Below the pieces are notes generated by a model, which saw nothing but the letters and a program-made list of their open reading frames with translations, ran no database searches and was not told the DNA's origin. The position numbers were made by a program, and so were the translations under genes. A DNA stretch of 64,000 bases from Pseudomonas alcaliphila JAB1 (GTDB lineage: Bacteria > Pseudomonadota > Gammaproteobacteria > Pseudomonadales > Pseudomonadaceae): assembly GCF_001941865.1 (NCBI RefSeq), contig NZ_CP016162.1:5076001-5140000 (forward strand), read 5' to 3'. Shown here in pieces: positions 16,058 to 24,653 of the stretch (position 1 is its first letter; each line of letters begins with the position of its first letter).

Positions 16058-18937
16058 ATGCTTCGACCGCTTCGCTCACTGATCTTGCTGCTTTGCCTGG
16101 CCTGCGTCGTGCCGGCCTGGGCGACCAGTGCATTGCCGCTGCTCAAGCTCAGCGCAGCCGAGCTGGCCACGCCGGTGAGCATCGAGCACAGCCTGCTGCT
16201 GGAAGACCCCAGCGGCCAGCTGAGCGCCAGCGAGGTGCTGCAGCGCATCGCGCAAGAGGGCCGCCAGGTTCAGGGCACCGCCCGCATCGGCTATACACGC
16301 AGCGCCTGGTGGCTCGCCGTGCAATTGCAGACACCGCCAGCCGAACGCCTGCAACTGATCATCGGCCAGACCTTCCTCGATGATCTGGAGGTCTGGCTGT
16401 TCGATGGCGAGCAGTCGCTCGGCCCGCTGTACAGCGGCGCAAAACGTCCATTCGCCGAACGTGGCGAGCCCTATCCACAGTTTCTGCTCAACCTGCCGCG
16501 CTTGGGCGATGGCGCGCACAGCCTGCTGCTGCGCGTGCAGAGTCATTCGGCGATCAACCTGCCGCTGCAGGTGGTCGGCGCCGAACAGGGCCAACAACTG
16601 ATCGCCTACAGCTGGCTACAGAGCGGCCTACTAATCGGCGCCCTGCTGGCGCTGGCACTGTTCTATCTGGTCAAGTTCAGCACCCTGCGCGAAGCGCAAC
16701 TGGCCTATTTCAGCCTCACCTCGTTGTGCGTGGCGCTGTATAACACCAGCCTGTACAACATTGCCGGCCTGCTCTGGCCGCAGTGGACGCTGCTGCCCAA
16801 ATTGCTGATCAATCTACCCACCTCCGGGATGATGATCTTCAGCTCGCTGTTCATCGCCAGCGCCCTGGGCCTGCAGCTGGGACGCCTGCGCTGGCTGCGC
16901 GATGCCCTGTTCGGTGCCACCTTGCTGGTCTGCGTCGGCGGCGTCTTCATCGACCATCCCCACGCCTACCAGACCCTCAACCTGCTGACGCTGGCTACCG
17001 GCCTATATCAACTGCTGCTGATGGTCCTCGGCGTCTATCAGCGCCGCCCCTACGCCCCCGGGTACATGCTGTGCTGGAGCGCCGCACTGGTGCTGATGCT
17101 GCTGGTGCCGCTGAGCCGCGCCGGGCTGCTTCCGCTGCCCACGGGTTTCTATGCGCTGTACGCCTACCTGCCGGCTTTAAGCATGCTGCTATTCGGCGCA
17201 CTGCTCGACAAGCAACTGGAGCGGGTGCGCCGCGTGCTGCTGAGCAGCCAGGCGCAGGCCATCGATAATCTGGAGCAATACCAGGCGCTGTTCCGCCACA
17301 GCGGCGAAGGCATCTTTCGTTGCCATCGCGACGGCCAACTGCTGGAAGCCAACCCGAGCCTGGCGCGTCTGCTCGGTAGCGAGACCCTGCCGGACGATCT
17401 CAGCCAGTTGTCACTGCAGAGTCTGGTGGGCGAAACCCAGTGGCGCTGGCTGCTGTTGCAAATCGACGTGCAGGCCGGCGCAGTCAGCTGCGAGTGCCAG
17501 CTGTACGACCTCGAACAGCGGCCACGCTGGGTCTACCTGTCGCTGCACCTGCGCCCTCATCAGGAATTCATCGAAGGCATAGTGGTCGACCTCAGCGAGC
17601 GCCGCGCACTGGAAGAACGCCTGCAACAGCTCGCCGCCCACGACGCCCTGACCGGCCTGCTCAACCGCCGCGAGCTGGAAAGACTGCTCTCGGAAACGCT
17701 CAGCGGCGCAGCCAAACGGCGCTTCAGCCACCTGTTGCTGCTAGGGCTGGACCGCTTCAAGCAGGTCAACGACCTGTGTGGCCACTCCGCCGGCGACCAG
17801 TTGCTCAGGCAATTGGCAACCCAGCTCGCGCACCAGTTGCCGCGCCATGCCGAGCTGGCCCGCGTCGGTGGTGACGAGTTCGCCGTGCTGCTGCGCGAGG
17901 TCGATGACGAGGCCGCCCTCAAGCAGGCCGAGGCCTTGCGCCGGGCGGTCGAGCAGTTCGTCTTCACCTGGCAGGGGCGCCCCTTCCGCCTCCACACCAG
18001 CATCGGCCTGCTCGCCCTCGGCTCTGGCGTGCGCGACTGGGAGACCGCACTGACCTGGGCCAGCAGCGCCAGCCAACTGGCCAAGCACCAGGGCCGCAAC
18101 CGCGTGTGCCAGTTCAACCCGGAAGACGGCGCGCTGCTCGAACATCAACGCCAACTGCAATGGATTACCCGCCTGCGTGAAGCCTGCGAACGCGGTCATT
18201 TCGAGCTGTTCTTCCAACCCGTACAAGCGCTGCAGAGTGCCACCGCCGGCCTGCACTACGAAGTGCTGCTGCGCTACCGCGATCCGCAGAGCGGCGAGTG
18301 GATCAGCCCGGCGCAATTTCTCGATGCAGCGGCGCGTTATGACTTTCTCGGCGCTATCGACCGCTGGGTCGTGCAGCATCTGTGCGCCTGGCTGGCCGCC
18401 AACCCACGGCACCTGGCGCAGCTGGCTCAGGTCAACGTCAACCTCAGCGCCAACTCTCTGCTCGATTCCGACTTCCACCGTTTGCTGCAGAATGAGCTGC
18501 AGCACCACGGCCTACCGCCCGGAAAATTCTGCATCGAAGTGACGGAAATGGTCGCCCTCGGTGAGCTGGGCGTCTCCGCCCAGTGGATCGAGGAACTGCG
18601 CAGCAAGGGGCTGAAAGTCGCCCTAGACGATTTCGGCAGCGGCTTCGCCTCCTACGCTTATCTGCGTCACCTGCCGCTGGATATCCTCAAGATCGACGGC
18701 AGCTTTATCAGCGGCATCGAGAACGACCCGATCAACCAGGCCATGGTCGGCTCGATGCGACAGATTGCCGGGCAATTGGGCCTGCTCACCGTCGCCGAAT
18801 TCGTCGAGACCCAGGCCAGCCTGGACTGCCTGCGCCGCCTCGGCATCGACTACGCCCAAGGCTACTTCGTTGGCCGCCCGCAGCCCTTGCGGCAACTGGC
18901 CGACGACGCGCGTCGCCACGACACTCAGGAAGCCTGA
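16058..18937 (+). CDS. Membrane-bound cyclic-di-GMP protein, 7TMR-DISM + PAS + GGDEF + EAL
   Basis: A 959-residue protein. A signal peptide (about 1-22, ending PAWA) precedes a periplasmic 7TMR-DISMED2-type sugar-binding-like domain (about 25-170) and seven predicted helices (about 185-385). A PAS domain follows (about 405-520). The GGDEF domain holds an intact GGDEF (near 603), but the product-inhibition site five residues before it reads RHAE instead of RxxD. The EAL domain (about 710-950) keeps the key residues: EVLLR near 733, NVNLSA, EVTEM, and LDDFGSG near 857. So it could make or break cyclic-di-GMP, with hydrolysis most likely. The gene ends 13 bp inside the convergent response regulator gene. 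Confidence 0.9.
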   Translation: MLRPLRSLILLLCLACVVPAWATSALPLLKLSAAELATPVSIEHSLLLEDPSGQLSASEVLQRIAQEGRQVQGTARIGYTRSAWWLAVQLQTPPAERLQLIIGQTFLDDLEVWLFDGEQSLGPLYSGAKRPFAERGEPYPQFLLNLPRLGDGAHSLLLRVQSHSAINLPLQVVGAEQGQQLIAYSWLQSGLLIGALLALALFYLVKFSTLREAQLAYFSLTSLCVALYNTSLYNIAGLLWPQWTLLPKLLINLPTSGMMIFSSLFIASALGLQLGRLRWLRDALFGATLLVCVGGVFIDHPHAYQTLNLLTLATGLYQLLLMVLGVYQRRPYAPGYMLCWSAALVLMLLVPLSRAGLLPLPTGFYALYAYLPALSMLLFGALLDKQLERVRRVLLSSQAQAIDNLEQYQALFRHSGEGIFRCHRDGQLLEANPSLARLLGSETLPDDLSQLSLQSLVGETQWRWLLLQIDVQAGAVSCECQLYDLEQRPRWVYLSLHLRPHQEFIEGIVVDLSERRALEERLQQLAAHDALTGLLNRRELERLLSETLSGAAKRRFSHLLLLGLDRFKQVNDLCGHSAGDQLLRQLATQLAHQLPRHAELARVGGDEFAVLLREVDDEAALKQAEALRRAVEQFVFTWQGRPFRLHTSIGLLALGSGVRDWETALTWASSASQLAKHQGRNRVCQFNPEDGALLEHQRQLQWITRLREACERGHFELFFQPVQALQSATAGLHYEVLLRYRDPQSGEWISPAQFLDAAARYDFLGAIDRWVVQHLCAWLAANPRHLAQLAQVNVNLSANSLLDSDFHRLLQNELQHHGLPPGKFCIEVTEMVALGELGVSAQWIEELRSKGLKVALDDFGSGFASYAYLRHLPLDILKIDGSFISGIENDPINQAMVGSMRQIAGQLGLLTVAEFVETQASLDCLRRLGIDYAQGYFVGRPQPLRQLADDARRHDTQEA

Positions 18938-20139
18938 TAGAGCGCCACCGGCACGCGCTCGAGCAGCGCCAGGTCCAAGCGCAACATGCGCACGCAGCGC
19001 GCTTCGACCAGGCTGGCTGGCAGCTCGTTGTTCGGCAGGGCCAGCAACAGACCGGTGAGGTTGAGCACCAGCGCCTCACGCGAGAACACGCCGCTGCCCA
19101 GGCCATAGAGCGCTGCGATCAGCTCTCGCAGGCCGAACGGCAATCGCCAGCGGATACGCAGGGCCGAACCGAAGCTCGCCGAGCGGCGCAGCATCGCATC
19201 GTCGATCTGCTCATTGCTCAGTTCACCACCCGCTTCCTGCCAGTCCTGCAGACTGCGCAGCAGGGCCAGTTCGCCCAGATTGTGCAGCAGACCGGCGGTG
19301 TAGCAGAGCTCGGCGTCCAGCTTCAGTTCGAGCGCCAGCCAACGCGCCAGCTCGGCGCTGCGTCGCGCCTGCTGCCAGGTATGCGCAGCCAATTCTGCCA
19401 GGCGTGGGTCACGCAGCTGGGCATTGCGCTGCAGCGCCAGGCCCAGCACCAGATTCAGCGTGCGCGCCACACCCAGGCGCTGCAGCGCCTGGGTCAGGGT
19501 ATGACAAGGCACACCCTGATGCTGCGCGGCGGTGCTGGCTGCGGCAATCAGCAGCGCGGTGATCTGCGGGTCGCTGCCGAACACCGCCTCCAGTTCGCCC
19601 AGGTCCTGCTCGCCGGCCTGCAGCCCCTGACTCACGGCATTGCGTACATCGCTGAGCAGCGGCGCGCCCTGCCCCTCTTCGCGCACCGTATCGAGATAGT
19701 CACGCAGCTCGCTGAGCAACAGCGGCTGACGCACCGCCACCGCGGCCGCAGGCGCAGGCAACAACGTGCGCAGGCGCTGACGCAGACTCTCGGCATTGAA
19801 GGGCTTGGCCAGATAGGCACTGGGCGCCAGCGGCCGCGCGGCGCGCACGCTGCTGGCATCCAGGCGACCACTGATGAGCACGAACGGCAGCGCCGGTGTA
19901 CGCGGGTGACGGCGCGACTGGCGCAGCAGCTCCAGGCCGTCGAGCCCCGGCAGCTCGCCATCGGCGATCACCAGATCGGGCAAGCGCCGCTTGCAGCGCG
20001 CCAGAGCCGCCTGACCATCGCTGACCTGCAGTACACGGGCATCGCCACACACATCGAGTACCAGCTGCTGCAACAGGTTGGCCGTCCAGGGATCCGCCTC
20101 GGCAATCAGGACTTCCACACAATCAGCTGAAGCGGTCAT
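18925..20139 (-). CDS. Response regulator with HDOD output domain
   Basis: A 404-residue two-domain protein. Residues 1-125 form a receiver (VLIAEADPWTANLLQQ, the phospho-acceptor Asp in VIADGELPGLDG, the switch Ser in LISGR and the conserved Lys in AKPFN). The rest is a HDOD domain, an HD-like fold without full catalytic residues (AGLLHNLGELALL), found in signalling and stress proteins. Start MTASADC at 20139 is chosen over a 15-codon extension. It converges with the GGDEF/EAL gene and overlaps its last 13 bp, hinting at a shared signalling role. Partner kinase not in the window. Confidence 0.88.
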   Translation of the reverse strand: MTASADCVEVLIAEADPWTANLLQQLVLDVCGDARVLQVSDGQAALARCKRRLPDLVIADGELPGLDGLELLRQSRRHPRTPALPFVLISGRLDASSVRAARPLAPSAYLAKPFNAESLRQRLRTLLPAPAAAVAVRQPLLLSELRDYLDTVREEGQGAPLLSDVRNAVSQGLQAGEQDLGELEAVFGSDPQITALLIAAASTAAQHQGVPCHTLTQALQRLGVARTLNLVLGLALQRNAQLRDPRLAELAAHTWQQARRSAELARWLALELKLDAELCYTAGLLHNLGELALLRSLQDWQEAGGELSNEQIDDAMLRRSASFGSALRIRWRLPFGLRELIAALYGLGSGVFSREALVLNLTGLLLALPNNELPASLVEARCVRMLRLDLALLERVPVALYQAS

Positions 20140-20371
20140 GCGAGCCTCTGGGCGAATGACGAACGGAGGATGCCCGAACCCCATGTCCCCACATCCACCA
20201 AAAAGCTGATGGATGAGTCAGTTCCACGGCAACGGCGCAGTCTAAACCGAGGTGTTGTGTGACGTAAGTCGCAGGTGAGCGGGTTGCGCAAAAAAATGCG
20301 CGACCAATAGCCGCGCCAACCGACCAGCGCAGATGAGCGGCGCAGGCGCGAGTCCGAGGGGGAAACACGGG

Positions 20372-20402
20372 CAAAAAAAAGCCCGCCGATTAGGGCGGGC
20401 TT
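20372..20402 (-). terminator. Intrinsic terminator of rpmB-rpmG
   Basis: On the minus strand the stem GCCCGCC / GGCGGGC (20394-20400 with 20381-20387) closes a 6-base loop and is followed by eight T residues (A-run at 20373-20380 on the plus strand). It stands 22 bp after the rpmG stop. Confidence 0.9.
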
Positions 20403-20423
20403 CTTTGCCAGGCAGCCGATCAA

Positions 20424-20579
20424 TTACTTGATCTTGGCTTCCTTGTACATCACGTGCTTGCGTACGACCGGATCGAATTTCTTGATTTCGATCTTGTCGG
20501 GGGTGGTGCGCTTGTTCTTGTCGGTGGTGTAGAAGTGGCCGGTACCGGCGCTGGACACCAAACGGATCAGTTCACGCAT
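20424..20579 (-). CDS. rpmG: 50S ribosomal protein L33
   Basis: A 51-residue basic protein beginning [19 protein letters not shown] and ending [10 protein letters not shown], the standard L33 of gammaproteobacteria, full length. It is a structural protein of the large ribosomal subunit near the exit site. It lacks the CxxC pairs of the zinc-binding form, so it is the zinc-free paralogue type. Ten bases separate it from rpmB, and a strong terminator follows. The pair is a normal ribosomal operon read from a promoter upstream of rpmB. Confidence 0.97.
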   Translation of the reverse strand: MRELIRLVSSAGTGHFYTTDKNKRTTPDKIEIKKFDPVVRKHVMYKEAKIK

Positions 20580-20589
20580 GACTCTCTCC

Positions 20590-20826
20590 TTAAACCTTTT
20601 CGCCGCGAGCGCGCAGCTCAGCCAGCACTACGTCGATGCCACGCTTGTCGATGACGCGCATGCCTTTGGCAGATACGCGCAGACGCACGAAGCGCTTCTC
20701 GGACTCGACCCAGAAGCGATGGTGCTGCAGGTTCGGCAGGAAACGACGACGGGTTTTGTTGTTTGCGTGGGAAATGTTGTTCCCGGTTACCGGACCCTTA
20801 CCGGTAACTTGACAGACTCTCGACAT
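20590..20826 (-). CDS. rpmB: 50S ribosomal protein L28
   Basis: A 78-residue basic protein starting [17 protein letters not shown], followed by [12 protein letters not shown] and ending RARGEKV, typical and complete L28 of the large ribosomal subunit. It leads the rpmB-rpmG operon. A good sigma-70 promoter lies about 150 bp upstream (20974-21002). Neighbouring radC and coaBC match the usual gammaproteobacterial order radC / coaBC with rpmBG nearby, here with a peptide-binding protein gene in between. Confidence 0.97.
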   Translation of the reverse strand: MSRVCQVTGKGPVTGNNISHANNKTRRRFLPNLQHHRFWVESEKRFVRLRVSAKGMRVIDKRGIDVVLAELRARGEKV

Positions 20827-20973
20827 GCCTCAGCCCTCTAAAACCACATGCCCAACCCGGCATGGGTTGGCCGCTTAAACTCAATGTCATTGGCGCTCGG
20901 CGCCGCGTTTCTCGAGGGTCTTACCGGGCGCACTGGATAGCGCAAGAACCGGGCCCCTAGAAAAGAGCGCTGC

Positions 20974-21002
20974 TTTATACCAGAAAGCCCTGGGAGCAAC
21001 AA
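20974..21002 (-). promoter_or_regulatory. Sigma-70 promoter for rpmB-rpmG
   Basis: On the minus strand, TTGTTG (20997-21002) and TATAAA (20974-20979) stand exactly 17 bases apart, reading toward rpmB. A GC-rich stretch follows the -10, as is usual for stringently controlled ribosomal promoters. The remaining bases between 20827 and 21171 hold a GC-rich palindrome near 21045-21065 and no gene. Confidence 0.75.
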
Positions 21003-21171
21003 GGAAAAACGCAGGATAAAACCCAACCCCGAGCCAGCAGCCCCGCCGGGGGCCGGCCCGCTGGGGCCTGATCAAGATTTGACCGCTCGTCGCCTCGGTC
21101 GGGTATTCAGCGCATGGCAAATCGACTAGGGTTGCAAGCTTGCCGTTCACGCCAGGAATGAGGACTTCACC

Positions 21172-22749
21172 ATGCGCCTGTTGCTCGCTGCTCTACTGTG
21201 CACCCCGATCCTGGCCCAGGCCGCCACCCTCAGCGTATGCACCGAAGCCAGCCCGGAGGGTTTCGACGTGGTGCAGTACAACTCGCTGACCACCACCAAT
21301 GCCTCGGCCGACATGCTGATGAACCGCCTGGTGGAGTTCGACGCCGAGCAAGGCAAACTGCTGCCGAGCCTGGCGCGCAGCTGGTCGATCTCCGCCGACG
21401 GCCTGGTCTACGACTTCACCCTGCGCGACGACGTGCAGTTTCACCACAGCGCCGACTTCACGCCCAGCCGCACTCTCGATGCCCAGGACGTGCTGTTCAG
21501 CTTCCAGCGCATGCTCGACGAGCAGCACCCCTGGCACGCGGTCGCTGCCAGCGGTTATCCACATGCCCAGTCGATGCAGTGGCCAAGCCTGATCGCCAAG
21601 ATCGAGGCGCCGGATGCGCACCGCGTACGCATCACCCTGAACCGCCGCGATGCGACCTTCCTCGCCACCCTGAGCATGGGCTTCGCTTCAATCTATTCCG
21701 CCGAATACGCCGACCAGCTGATGGCCGCCGGCACCCCGCAGAAGCTCAACAGCGCGCCCATCGGCAGCGGTCCGTTCGCCTTCGAGCGTTTCCAGAAGGA
21801 TGCCGTGGTGCGCTACCGCGCCAACCCGGGGTATTTCGCCGGCAAGCCGGGCGTGGACCGGGTGATCTTCGCCATCACCCCAGACAGCAACGTGCGCCTG
21901 CAGAAGCTGCGCCGTGGCGAATGCCAGATCGCCCTGTCGCCGAAGCCGCAGGACGTGCAGGCCATCGCCGGCGACGCCAAGCTGAAAAGCGCACAGACCG
22001 CCGCGTTCATGACCGCCTTCGTCGGCATCAACAGCCAGCATCCACCACTGGACAAACCGCAAGTGCGCCAGGCGATCAACCTGGCCTTCGACAAGGCCAG
22101 CTACGTCAAGGCCGTGTTCGAGGGCAGCGCCGAGCCGGCCAATGGCCCGTACCCGCCGAACACCTGGAGCTACGCCAGCGAACTGCCCGGCTACGCGCAT
22201 GAGCCGGCAAAAGCACGCGCTTTGCTGGCCGAAGCAGGCCTAGCTGACGGCTTCAAGACCACCATCTGGACGCGCCCCAGCGGCAGCCTGCTCAACCCCA
22301 ACCCGAGCCTCGGCGCGCAACTGCTGCAGGCAGACCTGGCCAAGGTCGGCATTGACGCTGAAATCCGCGTGATCGAGTGGGGCGAACTGATCCGCCGCGC
22401 CAAGGCCGGCGAGCACGACCTGCTGTTCATGGGCTGGGCTGGCGACAACGGCGACCCGGACAACTTTCTCACCCCGCAATTCGCTTGCGCCTCGGTGCAG
22501 TCCGGGCTGAACTTCGCCCGCTACTGCGACGCAACGCTGGACAAGCTGATCGCGGAAGGCAAGGCCAGCAGCGACCAGGATCAGCGCAGCCGCCTTTATC
22601 ACCAGGCGCAGCAGATCATTCAGGAGCAGGCGCTGTGGCTACCGTTGGCCCACCCCACCGCCTTCGCGCTGCTCAATAGCAAGGTCGAGGGTTACAAGGT
22701 CAGCCCGTTTGGCCGGCAGAATTTTGCTTCGGTGCAGATGGCACCCTGA
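21172..22749 (+). CDS. ABC transporter periplasmic peptide-binding protein (DppA-like)
   Basis: A 525-residue periplasmic solute-binding protein of family 5 (DppA/OppA). A signal peptide covers about residues 1-18 (LLLAALLCTPILAQA). The family signature DGLVYDFTLRDDVQFH is near 75, and late in the protein GWAGDNGDPDNFL matches the dipeptide-binding DppA group. It delivers peptides or haem to an inner-membrane ABC permease; no permease genes are adjacent, so it must work with one encoded elsewhere. Start ATG at 21172 follows GAGGA (21160-21164). A REP-like pair follows the gene. Confidence 0.9.
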   Translation: MRLLLAALLCTPILAQAATLSVCTEASPEGFDVVQYNSLTTTNASADMLMNRLVEFDAEQGKLLPSLARSWSISADGLVYDFTLRDDVQFHHSADFTPSRTLDAQDVLFSFQRMLDEQHPWHAVAASGYPHAQSMQWPSLIAKIEAPDAHRVRITLNRRDATFLATLSMGFASIYSAEYADQLMAAGTPQKLNSAPIGSGPFAFERFQKDAVVRYRANPGYFAGKPGVDRVIFAITPDSNVRLQKLRRGECQIALSPKPQDVQAIAGDAKLKSAQTAAFMTAFVGINSQHPPLDKPQVRQAINLAFDKASYVKAVFEGSAEPANGPYPPNTWSYASELPGYAHEPAKARALLAEAGLADGFKTTIWTRPSGSLLNPNPSLGAQLLQADLAKVGIDAEIRVIEWGELIRRAKAGEHDLLFMGWAGDNGDPDNFLTPQFACASVQSGLNFARYCDATLDKLIAEGKASSDQDQRSRLYHQAQQIIQEQALWLPLAHPTAFALLNSKVEGYKVSPFGRQNFASVQMAP

Positions 22750-22759
22750 GCCATCATCA

Positions 22760-22844
22760 TGGTGGGCTAAAGCCCACCCTACGCACCGAATCCTCGCCGG
22801 GAGGGCGGGCTCCGACATGTAGGGCGGGTTGCACCCGCCCTACG
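22760..22844. repeat. Two hairpin repeats between the peptide-binding gene and radC
   Basis: GGTGGGCT-AA-AGCCCACC at 22761-22778 and GTAGGGCGGG-TTGCA-CCCGCCCTAC at 22819-22843 are perfect hairpins of the widespread YxGGGTGGGC-type Pseudomonas repeat. They lie between converging genes and probably terminate transcription from both sides; no T-runs are present. Confidence 0.8.
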
Positions 22845-22854
22845 CCTGTAGCAG

Positions 22855-23529
22855 CTACATCCAGCCCAGCTCGGCCATCGATAGCGGCTCGCCATCGCCG
22901 ACGATGAAGTGATCGAGCACGCGCACCTCGACCAGTGCCAGAGCATCCTTGAGTCGCTGGGTCAGTACGCGGTCGGCCTGGCTGGGTTCCGACACACCCG
23001 ATGGGTGGTTATGGGTAAGGATGACGGCGGCGGCATTGTTGGCCAGCGCACGCTTGACCACCTGCCTGGGATAAACGCTGGCGCTGTCGATGCTGCCGCG
23101 AAACAGTACCTCGAAGGCCAGCACGCGGTGCTTGGCATCGAGGAACAGGCAGCCGAACACCTCATGTGGCTCGTGGCGCAGCTGCGCCTTGAGGTAGTCG
23201 CGCACCGCCTGCGGACTTTCCAGCGCTGAATCGCGGCGCAGGCGCTCGGCCAGATGGCGCCGCGACATCTCCAGCACCGCCTGCAGTTGCGCGTACTTGG
23301 CCGGGCCCAGGCCGAGGTGCTGGCTGAAGCCAGCCAGATCGGCTTCGAGCAGAGCCCTCAGGCTGCCGAATTCGCTGAGCAGATAGCGCGCCAGATCCAC
23401 CGCACTCTTGCCGGTCACCCCGGTACGCAGAAAGATCGCCAACAGTTCGGCGTCGGTCAGCGACGCCGCGCCCTGCTCCAGCAATTTCTCCCGCGGACGC
23501 TCTGCCGCAGGCCAGTCGCGAATGCTCAT
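22855..23529 (-). CDS. radC: RadC family JAB-domain protein
   Basis: A 224-residue RadC. The N-terminal helix-hairpin-helix region (about 20-90, [19 protein letters not shown]) and the C-terminal JAB/MPN metalloprotease-like domain with ILTHNHPSG and SQAD (about 170-185) are intact; these keep the HxHxnD metal ligands. The family was named for a DNA repair phenotype that was later reassigned, so the role is unsettled. Start ATG at 23529 has GGGAGG five bases upstream; the GTG two codons earlier is less likely. It normally stands back-to-back with coaBC; here a group II intron separates them. Confidence 0.93.
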   Translation of the reverse strand: MSIRDWPAAERPREKLLEQGAASLTDAELLAIFLRTGVTGKSAVDLARYLLSEFGSLRALLEADLAGFSQHLGLGPAKYAQLQAVLEMSRRHLAERLRRDSALESPQAVRDYLKAQLRHEPHEVFGCLFLDAKHRVLAFEVLFRGSIDSASVYPRQVVKRALANNAAAVILTHNHPSGVSEPSQADRVLTQRLKDALALVEVRVLDHFIVGDGEPLSMAELGWM

Positions 23530-23550
23530 GCACACCTCCCTATTGAGCCA

Positions 23551-23576
23551 GGCGCCCGCTGTTCCGCTGCGGGCGC
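23551..23576. repeat. Hairpin in the radC-coaBC intergenic space
   Basis: GCGCCCGC (23552-23559) and GCGGGCGC (23569-23576) are exact inverted copies with a 9-base loop. It lies just upstream of the radC ribosome-binding site (minus) and of a possible extended -10 for coaBC (plus). Confidence 0.55.
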
Positions 23577-23578
23577 TG

Positions 23579-23587
23579 TGCTATCGT
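23579..23587 (+). promoter_or_regulatory. Possible extended -10 element for coaBC
   Basis: TG-C-TATCGT matches the extended -10 pattern TGnTATAAT at four of six -10 positions. Transcription would start near 23594-23596, only a few bases before the intron begins at 23598. No clear -35 is seen. The call depends on the intron having split the original leader of coaBC. Confidence 0.3.
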
Positions 23588-24653
23588 AGCCCATCTTGTG
23601 CGACACGTTGAACGTGTCGTGCTTGGTTTGGTTAATGCGCCTAGGCACCTTAATCCCTTGCTATCAGGGGGTTTGAAGCCCGAAAAAGCATTCAACAAAC
23701 CGGCTCAGCCTGGTTAATCCACACCCTGGAAACGCTTCGTTTTGGCGGGGATGGATAACAAAAGCTGTATCTGTTCAAACCCTAAAATGGGTCAATGAGC
23801 GGTTACAGAAACAGGATAGTAACGTTCAGCCATCATCGAATTGTTACTAAAAATGTCTGACCCGAGGGTGAATTTGCCCTCCGGGCAGAACTCACCCTCG
23901 CACGTCCGGCAGTGAGCCAATTCACCGTCGTGAGACGTTGTAGGGTGTTGAACCAAGCACGGAGCGAAAAGCTCCGAATCGCATTGCTCAACTTCGCTTG
24001 TATAGGAAGCACCGAGCCTGGCATGTACCTGCCAGTTCATTAGATCGGCATGCGTCAGGGGCCAACCCTGGGGTGTGAAGCTCGATTAACAATGTCTCGC
24101 TCTTATGAGGGTGTTATCCGGTGACGGAGAACGCTATACGTCCGAATTGCACGGACGTAACGAGGCTAATGACCCAACCCGCATGGCTAACGCATGTGAA
24201 TCGTCGCCTGAACCTTCGTAACTACGGATAGGCCTACGGCAATTATTGGCCTTAGCCAAAATCGGCATGTAGTCGGACAGCGCAGTGGGATGATGCGCTG
24301 CGGTACCAATACGACTACCGGGGGAAAGACGAAGCCTAAACGGGGAATAGATGCGACTCGGGGAACGTGGCAATCCCGACCACTCGCCTGACCAGCAGCA
24401 TGGTCAGGCAGGCAAACCGCAAGGGGCGCTGATGGGTGTGGGGAATGGGAGGATGCAAGAAGCGAATGGCTGCCTGTAATGGGTAGCATACCGGTTGAAA
24501 CATCACCGGCAGGGGCAACCCTGGCTGACGTGCATCTGGTTTACGAGCGCAAGAAGAGCCGCTGATTCCAGCGATAACCAAACGACCCTATGGGCGACTA
24601 CTGCCCATAGGGGAGTAGTCCGTCCTGAATGTCGTTCATCTCAGGAGGACTGT

